This document shows, in pieces, positions 1 through 7,622 of a DNA stretch of 37,679 nucleotides (position 1 is its first letter; the number at the start of each line of letters is the position of its first letter). The position numbers were made by a program, and so were the translations under genes. Under the pieces are notes generated by a model. It was not told where the DNA came from. It saw nothing but the letters and a program-made list of their open reading frames with translations, and ran no database searches. The DNA lies in the NCBI GenBank assembly GCA_030656095.1, contig JAUSOU010000047.1:1-37679 (forward strand), given 5' to 3'. This DNA comes from Thermovirgaceae bacterium (GTDB taxonomy: Bacteria > Synergistota > Synergistia > Synergistales > Thermovirgaceae).

Positions 1-312
1 TCCAAGTCCCCTGAATGCCTCGTGGGTGCCCTTCTGTCCTTTGGTGAACCGCAAAGCCTCCTCCATCTGTGCCGCCGTTTGCCCCCTGGCCCCGCCGTAT
101 GTCATGGCCAGAGCGGAAGATATGCTGTAGGGGGAGAAGAACAGGTTGCCCTTCTCCTGCCGCAGTATCGAAAAGAGGTCGAACGCGAAAGCGCCGTTGT
201 CCGACGCCGTCGACAACATCCGTTCGGTCACATCATCAGCGGACACGGAAACGGCAAAAATGCAAAGGGCCGTAACGGCAACGATAATACTTACCCCACT
301 GCGTTTTTTCAT
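1..312 (-). CDS. Secreted serpin (serine protease inhibitor), N-terminal part only
   Basis: The reading frame starts at the ATG at 312 and runs off the left edge, so only the first 104 residues are visible. Residues 1-25 look like a Sec signal peptide: a basic MKKR start, a hydrophobic stretch, and a likely cleavage site after SVSA. Residues 55-75 read NLFFSPYSISSALAMTYGGA, the hallmark N-terminal serpin motif, followed by a QTAAQMEEAL segment typical of helix C/D. Serpins trap serine or cysteine proteases with a suicide loop near the C-terminus. That loop is outside the window, so inhibitory activity cannot be judged. A good ribosome site (GGAGG, 321-325) supports the start. It lies downstream of the signalling operon but is separated from it by a terminator, so it is probably its own unit. 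The fold is confident; the target protease is unknown. Confidence 0.85.
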   Translation of the reverse strand, partial: MKKRSGVSIIVAVTALCIFAVSVSADDVTERMLSTASDNGAFAFDLFSILRQEKGNLFFSPYSISSALAMTYGGARGQTAAQMEEALRFTKGQKGTHEAFRGLG

Positions 313-326
313 CCATCCCACCTCCG

Positions 327-376
327 AAAGTTTTTTAGAACTTTCTTCTGTCGCAGGCCCAGTGAAGCAGGGCCTG
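327..376 (-). promoter_or_regulatory. Two stem-loops in the serpin 5' leader
   Basis: Two hairpins lie between the operon terminator and the serpin start. One has 7-base arms CAGGCCC/GGGCCTG (354-360 and 370-376). The other has arms GAAAGTT/AACTTTC (327-333 and 340-346) and ends only two bases before the ribosome site. Neither has a U-tract in the proper place, so they look like leader structures rather than terminators. Their function is inferred only from position. Confidence 0.35.
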
Positions 377-445
377 ACGTTGAGCGTTCCGGCCCGGTCA
401 CCACACATACATACACCCTGCTGCATGAGGTCGTTTACGACGATC

Positions 446-473
446 TTTACAGCCGGAATGGCCATCAGTGCAA
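446..473 (-). promoter_or_regulatory. Possible sigma-70 promoter of the serpin gene
   Basis: On the minus strand TTGCAC (468-473) is followed after 16 bases by TGTAAA (446-451). The match is moderate. It would give a leader of about 130 bases containing the two stem-loops. No better candidate is seen between 313 and 480. Confidence 0.3.
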
Positions 474-483
474 GACCTCTTTT

Positions 484-511
484 AAAAAACCGGAATCCTC
501 AGGCCTCCGGT
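484..511 (-). terminator. Intrinsic terminator at the end of the signalling operon
   Basis: On the minus strand ACCGGA (506-511) pairs with TCCGGT (489-494), with an inner CCT/AGG pairing, followed directly by TTTTTT (484-489). The stem overlaps the stop codon of the HD-GYP gene. Confidence 0.75.
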
Positions 512-2211
512 AACTGAAACCCTTTTTTACGAAAAAGTACGAGGCAGGCATCCACAACTGCGGGATCGTAGAGAATTCCCCTGTTTTGCTCTATCTCCTC
601 CAGTGCTGCTTCAACCCCGAGGGATGGGCGGTAAGGGCGGTGCGACACCATGGCTTCAACCACGTCGGCCACGGCCAGGATCCGCGCTTCGAGCATAATT
701 GCCTCGCCTCTGAGACCGCTGGGGTAGCCGCTTCCGTCCATTCGCTCGTGATGCTGATATGTTATTTCTCCCAGCTGCCACGGGGATTCCACTTCCTTCA
801 GGATTTCGTATCCATGCCGGGGGTGTTCCCTGATGACATCCGTTTCGAATAACGACAGCCGGCCCGGTTTGCTGAGGATCTCCGAGGGTATGGAAACCTT
901 GCCGATGTCATGCACAAACCCCGCCATGGTAAGAGCCTCTATTGTTTCCGGAGACAGATGCATTTCGGCGGCTATGGCCGCTGCCAGGCCGGCAACTCGC
1001 CTCTGATGCCCGGCCGTGTAGGGGTCCCTGACATCCACTGTCCTCGCCATGGCCTGGATCGTTCCGACGAGAGCCTTTTTGAGTTTTTCGGACATTCTCA
1101 GGAGTTCCTCCGCGGTTCTCTTGCGGTCGGTGATATCCCGCATAAATGCAACGATCCTTCCGCCTTCGCCTTGGAGGTAAATGGTGCTGACTTCGGCGTC
1201 AAAAATGCCCCCGTCCTTTCGGCGCTGCCGGGTTTCAAAACGCTCCTCGCCCTGCTCCATGACCTTCCGGATGTGAGATTCCACCTCGGCGGCTGATTCG
1301 ACGACTTCAATGTCAGAAATACGCATGGCCAGCAATTCCTGTTCGCTATAGCCGCTCATCAGACAGTAGGCGATATTGACATTCAGCAGGCACCCCTGCA
1401 TGTCCGTGATCCAGATGCCGTCCATGGCAGTCTGGAGGATGGCGCGATGCCGTTCATCGCTCTCTTTCAGCATCAGCTCCGACCGCTTGCGCTCGGTGAC
1501 GTCGCGCATGGCGACAATGGAGCAAACCCCGCCGTCCCAGACGGTTTCAGAGACACTCATCTCAGCATTGCCCGGGCCACCTGACCTGTGCGGCAGGTCG
1601 ATCTCTAAAAATTTTCTGTTTTCCACGGAATATCCGAAAAGCGTCCCGACAAGTTCCCCCGAAGAATAGCCGAAGAGCCTCTCGGCGGCGGGATTGGAGA
1701 ACACAACGTATCCCTGTCTGTCGACCAGAACGATGCCGTCCGCCGTATTCTCGGCGAGGGCGCGGATATTGGCCTCCCTCTCCCTGAGCCTGGTCCTGTT
1801 TTCCTTGGCCTCCATAACCCGGAGGATGGTATTGGGCAGCTGGGCTATGTTGTGCAGTTTTTTGATTATATAGTCTTCCGCGCCTTCCTTGAGGGACTGC
1901 ACGGCAATCTCCTCGGATCCGGTTCCGGTCACAACGATGACAGGCGCCTCCGGATGCCGTTTCTTGACCTCCCGAATTACTTCAAGACCATCAAACCCGA
2001 GGATGTTGAAGTCCGTGAGGACCATATCAAAGTCACCTTCGGCCAGAAGCTTCTCAAACGTCTCCCGGTCGCTGGCTTCAATCATTACAAAGTTCCTCGC
2101 TTCTTTTTCCAGGGCATGGCGGATCAATTCTCTATCAAGGGCACTATCTTCTACACATAAAACCCGGATTTTTTGCACCAGTTCTGTTTTCTTCAAAACT
2201 TTTTTCATCAT
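499..2211 (-). CDS. Response regulator with receiver, two PAS domains and an HD-GYP phosphodiesterase
   Basis: A 570-residue protein. The receiver domain spans about 15-130, with the acidic pair E21/D22, phospho-acceptor D67, T95 and K117. Two PAS/PAC modules follow at about 145-240 and 255-365, each ending in an MRD(V/I)T(E/D)RKR linker. The C-terminal HD-GYP domain (about 375-565) keeps the metal ligands H402, H434-D435 (HDIGK), H463, H487-H488, and a G495-Y496-P497 signature. HD-GYP proteins hydrolyse cyclic di-GMP, so phosphorylation and PAS ligands probably tune local cyclic di-GMP levels. The start ATGATG at 2211 has GGAG about 9 bases upstream. It is the last gene of a kinase-receiver-effector operon, 25 bases after the small receiver gene. 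The input signal of the PAS domains is unknown. Confidence 0.9.
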   Translation of the reverse strand: MMKKVLKKTELVQKIRVLCVEDSALDRELIRHALEKEARNFVMIEASDRETFEKLLAEGDFDMVLTDFNILGFDGLEVIREVKKRHPEAPVIVVTGTGSEEIAVQSLKEGAEDYIIKKLHNIAQLPNTILRVMEAKENRTRLREREANIRALAENTADGIVLVDRQGYVVFSNPAAERLFGYSSGELVGTLFGYSVENRKFLEIDLPHRSGGPGNAEMSVSETVWDGGVCSIVAMRDVTERKRSELMLKESDERHRAILQTAMDGIWITDMQGCLLNVNIAYCLMSGYSEQELLAMRISDIEVVESAAEVESHIRKVMEQGEERFETRQRRKDGGIFDAEVSTIYLQGEGGRIVAFMRDITDRKRTAEELLRMSEKLKKALVGTIQAMARTVDVRDPYTAGHQRRVAGLAAAIAAEMHLSPETIEALTMAGFVHDIGKVSIPSEILSKPGRLSLFETDVIREHPRHGYEILKEVESPWQLGEITYQHHERMDGSGYPSGLRGEAIMLEARILAVADVVEAMVSHRPYRPSLGVEAALEEIEQNRGILYDPAVVDACLVLFRKKGFQLPEA

Positions 2212-2236
2212 CCTGCAGCTCCGATTGTTTTTTCTC

Positions 2237-2686
2237 TCATAATTTTATAAGCGGTGCATTCACATTGAGCGACAACCAATAGTCGCAAATATTCTTTGCC
2301 ACATCCAGAAACCCGGAAAAGGAGATGGGTTTGACCAGGTAGCTGTTGACTCCATGATCGTACCCTGCGACCCGGTCGCTTTCCTCTTGGGATGAGGTCA
2401 GGATAATAACCGGCAAACGCTTGAGAACTGGCGTCTGTTTGAGGGTTTTCAGAACATCCAGGCCGCTGATGCCAGGCAGTTTGAGATCGAGCAGCATCAG
2501 ATCCGGGAGTGGATGGCTCTCGCGGTCGGTAAAATTCCCGCGGCCCAGGAGGTAGTCCAGAGCTTCTTCCCCGGTCTTGACAGTTCGTATCTCATTTTCC
2601 AGTTTGACTTCCCTGAAGGCATCCAGTGTAATCTCGATGTCCATCCGATTGTCTTCAACGAGCAAAATAACGGCTCTTTTTTTCAT
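2237..2686 (-). CDS. Single-domain CheY-like response regulator (Rcp1 type)
   Basis: About 149 residues, almost entirely a receiver domain: acidic pair E11/D12, phospho-acceptor D67 in LLDLKLPG, T97 and K119. The insertion after the first helices (LLGRGNFTDRESHPLPD) is typical of the Rcp1-like family that pairs with phytochrome-like or PAS-type kinases. No output domain is present, so it probably relays phosphate or binds a partner. I chose the ATG at 2686 rather than the upstream in-frame ATG at 2701, because AAGGAGGA (2691-2698) sits correctly for 2686. The gene overlaps the end of the kinase gene by 32 bases, implying translational coupling. Confidence 0.88.
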   Translation of the reverse strand: MKKRAVILLVEDNRMDIEITLDAFREVKLENEIRTVKTGEEALDYLLGRGNFTDRESHPLPDLMLLDLKLPGISGLDVLKTLKQTPVLKRLPVIILTSSQEESDRVAGYDHGVNSYLVKPISFSGFLDVAKNICDYWLSLNVNAPLIKL

Positions 2687-4034
2687 CGTGTCCTCCTTCA
2701 TTCCCGGCGATCACACCTGCAGGGAGCTTCACCCAGAACACGCTTCCTTCACCAGGCCTGGATTCCACCCCTACCGTGCCGCCCATCAACTCAACTGCTT
2801 TTTTTACAATTGCCAGCCCGATCCCGGTGCCGGCAGAATCATCCGGGCTGTGGAGGCGTTGAAAGATATTGAAAATCCTGTCGTGGTGTTCCGTTGCAAT
2901 GCCGATGCCGTTGTCCGAAACGCGGACCACGACCCGGCTTCCTTCCATGGCGGCCCCTATCTCCACGCGATGTGAAACTCCGCCCCGGCGGTATTTCAGC
3001 GCATTCTCGATGAGGTTTGAAAGGATCTGCCGCAACAGGGTGCGGTTGCCTGTCACTACCGGCAGGTCCGGCTGCACCACAATTTCGGCGTCCCTTGCGA
3101 TCTGCCCTGATCCAGACTCGGAAAGGATCTCTGCAACCAGCGGGGAGAGCGCGATGGTCTTAAGGGGCGATACCTCTTTTCCCAGGCGCGAATATGCGAG
3201 AAGGTTGGTGATCAGTTCGTCCATGCGGCTGGACGCCTCAAGGATGTTGTCGAAGTAATGGCGGGCCTCCTCGTTGAGGCTGTCCCTGTGACGGCGGGCT
3301 ATGATCTCGGCAAAGCCGCTGATGGCCCTCAGGGGCTCCCGCAGATCGTGGGAGACCGAATAGGCAAAAGCCTCCAGCACCTCGTTGGCTCCTTCCAGTT
3401 CTGCGGTGCGCTGGCCCACGCGCTGTTCCAGCTCCGTTGTGAGATCCCTGAGGCTGCGCTCTGCAACGATGCGGGACTCCTCGTTTCCCAGAAGGACTCC
3501 CATCAGCACGGTGGCTACAGGAAAGACCATCATGACAGGCATCCAGATCCGGCTTATTACCGCAATCCCTGTTGGCCAGGGCTGCACGAGCAGTTGACAG
3601 ACAAGCATGACGATGTGAGCGCTGATGCCAAGACCGTAAAACGACAGGATACCGAGCCTCTCGGGGCGATCTCCGAAAGCACGCCGAAAAATCCGCCCTG
3701 TAATGGTGCAGCCCAGAACGGTCGCAAGTCCGGCCCACATTCCCGGACCTCCAAGGTGAACCCGGTAAAGAGCGGCCATCAGTGCTGCAATGCCGCCGGT
3801 CGACCATCCGCCGAACAGGCCCGCCATGGAAAGGACAATGGATCGGCCGTCATAGATGATCCCGGGAGCGTAATGGAACGGCATGTTCATGCCGGCCACG
3901 GCAACCCCGCCGAAGAGAAGCCCCGCAAGGATCCTTGGCCACACCTCACCGTCCCTCCGCAGCCGGGAGATCAGGCTGTAGAAGGTACAGAGTGCCACCA
4001 GCAGAGCGGCATTCTGGATCAGACTGACATACAC
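2655..4034 (-). CDS. Membrane sensor histidine kinase with 5TM LytS-like input domain
   Basis: A 459-residue kinase. Residues 1-185 hold about five to six membrane helices with the GLFGGWSTGGIAALMAALYR pattern of the 5TMR-LYT sensor family. A coiled linker (about 190-220) leads to a HisKA domain with the phospho-acceptor H229 in AYSVSHDLREPLRAI. The C-terminal HATPase_c domain (about 320-445) shows an N box (SNLIENALKY), a G1 box (VSDNGIGI), an F box (IFNIFQRL) and a G2 box (GTGIGLAIV). The GTG start at 4034 has GGAG 8 bases upstream; no in-frame ATG fits. It should phosphorylate one or both receivers encoded downstream. The ligand of 5TMR domains is generally uncertain; cell-wall or small-metabolite sensing is only a family guess. 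Confidence 0.9.
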   Translation of the reverse strand: MYVSLIQNAALLVALCTFYSLISRLRRDGEVWPRILAGLLFGGVAVAGMNMPFHYAPGIIYDGRSIVLSMAGLFGGWSTGGIAALMAALYRVHLGGPGMWAGLATVLGCTITGRIFRRAFGDRPERLGILSFYGLGISAHIVMLVCQLLVQPWPTGIAVISRIWMPVMMVFPVATVLMGVLLGNEESRIVAERSLRDLTTELEQRVGQRTAELEGANEVLEAFAYSVSHDLREPLRAISGFAEIIARRHRDSLNEEARHYFDNILEASSRMDELITNLLAYSRLGKEVSPLKTIALSPLVAEILSESGSGQIARDAEIVVQPDLPVVTGNRTLLRQILSNLIENALKYRRGGVSHRVEIGAAMEGSRVVVRVSDNGIGIATEHHDRIFNIFQRLHSPDDSAGTGIGLAIVKKAVELMGGTVGVESRPGEGSVFWVKLPAGVIAGNEGGHDEKKSRYFAR

Positions 4035-4161
4035 GATCTCATCTCCAGCTCACCTTCGGAATTTCGGGCCAGCAGTAATTTATTAAAATTGCGCACCTTT
4101 AGTATAATTGTCAATGAAATAGACTCCGCGCTAAATAGATTTTACACCATTGCAGGATCTA

Positions 4162-4190
4162 TTGACAAACTTCCCTTTAGGGGTTTAAAA
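4162..4190 (+). promoter_or_regulatory. Sigma-70 promoter of the trp operon
   Basis: A consensus TTGACA (4162-4167) is followed after exactly 17 bases by TTAAAA (4185-4190). Transcription would start near 4197, about 30 bases before the leader peptide. I see no obvious TrpR-like operator palindrome across it, so attenuation is probably the main transcriptional control. Confidence 0.7.
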
Positions 4191-4226
4191 TTCACGCCAA
4201 CAACCTGAAGACTGGAGCGGATGGTC

Positions 4227-4274
4227 ATGATTCGAGTTCCAACAACCCGGAATTGGTGGTGGCAGGCTTTCTAA
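4227..4274 (+). CDS. trpL: trp leader peptide (three tandem Trp codons)
   Basis: A 15-residue peptide, MIRVPTTRNWWWQAF, ends at a TAA at 4272. Three consecutive TGG codons occupy 4253-4261. GGAG (4214-4217) is 9 bases before this ATG; an in-frame ATG at 4221 would be too close to it and would add two residues. Ribosome stalling at the Trp codons when charged tRNA-Trp is scarce would mask the first hairpin arm and let the antiterminator form. Length, position and codon content match the trpL peptides of enteric bacteria, although the amino acid sequence is otherwise different. Confidence 0.85.
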   Translation: MIRVPTTRNWWWQAF

Positions 4275-4335
4275 GTCTGCCGCCAGGAGCCTGATCGATC
4301 GCAAAACCATAGATTGCGAGAGGCCTTGGAGGCGG
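4258..4335 (+). promoter_or_regulatory. trp attenuator: leader 1:2 hairpin and 2:3 antiterminator
   Basis: Segment 1, GGTGGCAG (4258-4265), overlaps the Trp codons and pairs with segment 2, CTGCCGCC (4277-4284). Segment 2 can alternatively pair with segment 3: CCGCC (4280-4284) with GGCGG (4331-4335), and GCCT (4289-4292) with AGGC (4321-4324). Segment 3 is also the 5' arm of the first terminator, giving the mutually exclusive folds needed for attenuation. The pairings were found by eye and no folding energies were computed. Confidence 0.7.
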
Positions 4336-4375
4336 ATCCCGTGTGGGATTCTCTTCAAGGCCTCTTTTGTTTTTT
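4320..4375 (+). terminator. trp attenuator terminator 1
   Basis: GAGGCCTTG (4320-4328) pairs with CAAGGCCTC (4356-4364). An inner GGATCCC/GGGATTC pairing makes a long stem, followed by the U-rich tract TTTTGTTTTTT (4365-4375). Confidence 0.8.
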
Positions 4376-4380
4376 CTCCG

Positions 4381-4413
4381 GGGAGAGGCCCGAAAAGGCC
4401 TCTCCCTATTTTT
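4381..4413 (+). terminator. trp attenuator terminator 2 (tandem)
   Basis: GGGAGAGGCC (4381-4390) pairs perfectly with GGCCTCTCCC (4397-4406) around a 6-base loop, followed by TATTTTTTT. It reuses the AGAGGCC/GGCCTCT module of terminator 1. The 3' arm of terminator 1 can therefore also pair with the 5' arm of terminator 2. Confidence 0.85.
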
Positions 4414-4458
4414 TTATCTCCTGCCCACAGAGGTGGGGAGAGGTTAAGGAGGCAGCAC

Positions 4459-6000
4459 ATGACGAGCAGAGTGGAGACAAGAGCGCAGCGGAGGGTAACG
4501 AGCCTGGAGACTTTCAGGGACATGGCGCGGGATCATGATCTGGTCCCACTGGTTATAAGAATGAACCCGCAAGAGCTGACACCGCTTTCGCTTTACCGGA
4601 AGCTCGGCAAAGAAAAGCACAACTCTTTTCTCCTGGAAAGCGGTGACCGGGGAAGTGCGGGAGGACGCTATTCCTTCATCGGGATCGAGCCGGAGAGAGT
4701 GTTCCGGGTGACGCCCGATGGATGTGAGGTCTGTGACGGGGATGGCAACCATCTCGAATTCCATCCTTCCGGACAGGGAACGAGAAAGGCTCTGGACTCC
4801 TATCTGGCCTGCCGACGGCCTCTGCGGGGAGATGATCTTCCTCCCTTCGCCGGAGGAGTGGCAGGTTACTTCGGCTACGGCATGGTGGAGGGTTGGGAGG
4901 ATCTGTTTCACGGCTGCACCAGGAAGTTGCGCCCCTCATCGCTTCCCAGGGCCCTGCTCATGGGCTTTGCTACAGTGGCTGCCTTCGACCACAAGACCGG
5001 ACAGCTCCTGCTGATACACAATATCCGCACGCCCGAAGGGGCTTTGGGTGAGGCGCTGGACACCCTCTACAGGGAAGGGTGCGGAAGGCTGGAGAGCCTT
5101 GCGGACCGGGTCGACGAACCGTTCACGGAGAACCCTCCGTCGGGCCCCTTCTCTTTGAGTGATATCCACGCCCACACTCCAAAAGAGGATTTTCTGGAGA
5201 TGGTGCGAAAAGGGCGGGAGCACATCATTTCCGGCGATATCTGCCAGGTGGTGCTTTCGCAACGGTTTTCCATCGAGACGGACCTCCCGTCGCTGGAGAT
5301 CTACCAAGCTTTGAAGGATGAAAACCCCTCGCCGTACCTGTTTTTCCTGAATCTTCCCGAGCTGGAACTCATCGGCTCCTCGCCGGAGGTCCTGGTGCGG
5401 GTCGAGAGGGATAGGGTCTTCTCACGTCCACTGGCGGGGACACGTCGACGCGGCGCCTCCGAGGCCGAGGATCGAGCCCTGGCCAAAGAGCTTCTGGCCG
5501 ACGAGAAGGAGCGGGCCGAGCATCTCATGCTGGTGGACCTCGCCCGCAACGACCTGGGGCGGGTCTGCAAGACCGGAACAATTGCCGTTACCGAGCTGAT
5601 GGGGCTTGAACGCTACTCCCAGGTGATGCACATCGTCTCCCAGGTGGAGGGCGACAAGCGCGGGGATCTGAGCGCCCTTGATGTCCTGGAATCGGCCTTT
5701 CCCGCGGGAACCGTGTCGGGAGCACCCAAGATACGCGCCATGGAGATCATCGAAGAACTCGAGCACGAACCGCGCGGCCCCTACGCGGGAGCCGTGGGTT
5801 ACGTCGGCTTCGATGGAGACATGGATACGTGCATCGTCATCCGGACGATGGTCCGTGAGGGGAACACCGTCAGCATCCAGGCAGGCGCTGGAGTGGTCTA
5901 TGATTCGGTCCCGGAAAAGGAGTACGAGGAGACGCGCAGTAAGGCCAGAGCTCTTTTTCGCGCCCTGGAGACAGCTCTTGAGAGGGAGAATGTCCGATGA
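4459..6000 (+). CDS. trpE: Anthranilate synthase component I
   Basis: 513 residues; converts chorismate to anthranilate using ammonia from TrpG, the first step of Trp synthesis. The N-terminal half carries the LLES motif (residues 58-61), which in this family forms the Trp feedback site. The C-terminal chorismate-binding half shows PAGTVSGAPKIRAMEII (about 415-431) and GPYAGAVGYVGFDGDMDTCI. The ATG at 4459 follows AAGGAGG (4446-4452) by 6 bases. It is the first structural gene after the attenuator and overlaps trpG by 4 bases. Length and motifs are normal for TrpE rather than PabB, and the neighbours confirm the role. Confidence 0.97.
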   Translation: MTSRVETRAQRRVTSLETFRDMARDHDLVPLVIRMNPQELTPLSLYRKLGKEKHNSFLLESGDRGSAGGRYSFIGIEPERVFRVTPDGCEVCDGDGNHLEFHPSGQGTRKALDSYLACRRPLRGDDLPPFAGGVAGYFGYGMVEGWEDLFHGCTRKLRPSSLPRALLMGFATVAAFDHKTGQLLLIHNIRTPEGALGEALDTLYREGCGRLESLADRVDEPFTENPPSGPFSLSDIHAHTPKEDFLEMVRKGREHIISGDICQVVLSQRFSIETDLPSLEIYQALKDENPSPYLFFLNLPELELIGSSPEVLVRVERDRVFSRPLAGTRRRGASEAEDRALAKELLADEKERAEHLMLVDLARNDLGRVCKTGTIAVTELMGLERYSQVMHIVSQVEGDKRGDLSALDVLESAFPAGTVSGAPKIRAMEIIEELEHEPRGPYAGAVGYVGFDGDMDTCIVIRTMVREGNTVSIQAGAGVVYDSVPEKEYEETRSKARALFRALETALERENVR

Positions 6001-6563
6001 TCCTGGTTATCGACAACTACGATTCCTTCACCTGGAACCTGGTTCAGTACCTTTCGGAGCTCGACGAGGTGGTGACGGTCCGCAACGACCGGATCACACT
6101 GCAGGAGATCGAGACCATGGATCCCGGCCATATCGTCATCTCGCCGGGGCCGGGAGCCCCATCCGAGTCGGGCATCTCAAAGGACGTGATCCGGACCTTT
6201 AAGGGATGCATCCCCATCCTTGGAGTCTGTCTGGGGCACCAGGCGATCGGCGAGGTCTTCGGGGCAGAAGTGGTTCGGGCCGCGGAACCTTTCCATGGAA
6301 AAGTTTCCGTCATCCATCACGAGGGCAGGGGTCTTATGAAGGGGCTGCCCGAGCCATTCCGCGGCACTCGATACCACTCGCTTGTAGTGAAATCGCCCCT
6401 CCCGGAGGAGCTGAAAGTGACGGCCCACACTGAGGACGGGACTGTCATGGCCATGGAACACCGTGAATACCCTCTTTTCGGGGTCCAGTTCCATCCCGAG
6501 TCCATCCTGACCGAGTCGGGCATGGATCTTCTGAAGAACTTTCACCGGCAAAGAATCGTCTGA
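5997..6563 (+). CDS. trpG: Anthranilate synthase component II (glutamine amidotransferase)
   Basis: 188 residues, a class I glutamine amidotransferase. The nucleophile C78 lies in GVCLGHQ, with the H166/E168 partners in FHPES. It supplies ammonia to TrpE. It starts inside the trpE stop (ATGA overlap) and is not fused to TrpD, unlike in enteric bacteria. Proteins of this type can also serve PabB, but the location in the trp operon argues for TrpG as the main role. Confidence 0.95.
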   Translation: MILVIDNYDSFTWNLVQYLSELDEVVTVRNDRITLQEIETMDPGHIVISPGPGAPSESGISKDVIRTFKGCIPILGVCLGHQAIGEVFGAEVVRAAEPFHGKVSVIHHEGRGLMKGLPEPFRGTRYHSLVVKSPLPEELKVTAHTEDGTVMAMEHREYPLFGVQFHPESILTESGMDLLKNFHRQRIV

Positions 6564-6587
6564 GAGAAAAGTTTGATAGGAGCTGAG

Positions 6588-7622
6588 ATGAGGATGTTGA
6601 GAGAGTATCTGGAAAAGATTTTGACGCGCAACGACCTGACTGCCGAAGAGATGGCCCGGGCCATGGAGGCCATCATGGAAGGGCGGGCTTCAGAAGCCCA
6701 GGTGGCCGCCTTTCTGGCCGCACTTCGCGTAAAGGGCGAGACGGTAGTGGAGATTGCTTCGGCGGCCCGTGTAATGCGGGAGAAGGCCTTGCCCGTAAAG
6801 GTGGACCGCCGCCCTCTGCTGGACGTGGTGGGGACCGGCGGAGACGGAACGGGCACTTTCAACATATCCACGGCGACAGCCCTGGTTGCCGCCGCCGCTG
6901 GTGTGGCGGTGGCCAAGCACGGCAACCGTTCCGTGTCCAGCAAGTGCGGCAGCGCCGACGTGATGGAACCGCTGGGGATCCCCCTCCTTGCGGACCCTGG
7001 AGACGTGGCCGATTGCGTGGAGAGAACGGGTTTCGGCTTCATCTTCGCCCCTCACTTCCACCGTGCCATGAAGAACGTGGCCCCGGTCCGGAAGGCCCTG
7101 GGGCTGCGAACTATCTTCAATGTTCTGGGACCCCTCACGAACCCCGCCCAACCCGACTGCCTGCTCATGGGCGTTTTCACGCCGGAGCTGGTCCGGCCCA
7201 TGGCGAAGGTTCTGGGACGACTCGGCCTGGAGCGGGCCATGGTGGTCCACGGTCACGGAGGGATGGACGAGCTTTCCCTGAGCGGATCCAACATGGCGTG
7301 CCTCCTGAAGGGCGGCGTGCTGGAAGACCTGGAGATCACTCCTGAAGACGCCGGGCTTTCCCGTGCAAAAGCCGGCTACGCTGCGGGAGGAACGGCCAAG
7401 GACAACTGCAGGATCATCAAGGACATCTTCGCAGGCAAGAGGGGAACTCACCGTGACGTGGTGGTCTTCAACGCCGCCGCCGCCCTGCTGACGGTCGGAA
7501 GGGCGGGCTCACTGCGGGAGGGGGCGCGGATGGCCGAGGAGGTTATAGACAGCGGCCTGGCCGCCGCAAAACTGCGGGAGGTGGCCGCCTTCGCCGGCTC
7601 CCGACAGGAGGGGGCGGCATGA
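6588..7622 (+). CDS. trpD: Anthranilate phosphoribosyltransferase
   Basis: 344 residues from the ATG at 6588, which follows AGGAG (6578-6582) by 5 bases. An in-frame TTG at 6573 would place the ribosome site inside the gene. The enzyme transfers phosphoribose from PRPP to anthranilate. The PRPP-binding glycine loop GTGGDGTGTFNIST spans about 82-95, and the KHGNRSVSSKCGSADV segment about 110-125. The stop overlaps the trpC start (ATGA). Confidence 0.96.
   Translation: MRMLREYLEKILTRNDLTAEEMARAMEAIMEGRASEAQVAAFLAALRVKGETVVEIASAARVMREKALPVKVDRRPLLDVVGTGGDGTGTFNISTATALVAAAAGVAVAKHGNRSVSSKCGSADVMEPLGIPLLADPGDVADCVERTGFGFIFAPHFHRAMKNVAPVRKALGLRTIFNVLGPLTNPAQPDCLLMGVFTPELVRPMAKVLGRLGLERAMVVHGHGGMDELSLSGSNMACLLKGGVLEDLEITPEDAGLSRAKAGYAAGGTAKDNCRIIKDIFAGKRGTHRDVVVFNAAAALLTVGRAGSLREGARMAEEVIDSGLAAAKLREVAAFAGSRQEGAA

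Noticed and set aside
3258-4208. 316-codon plus-strand frame opposite the kinase
   Set aside because: Antisense shadow of the kinase gene in G+C-rich DNA; low-complexity translation with no family motif.
4191-4458. T-box or TRAP-type control of the trp operon
   Set aside because: No T-box consensus and no series of NAG triplets; the WWW leader peptide explains the region.
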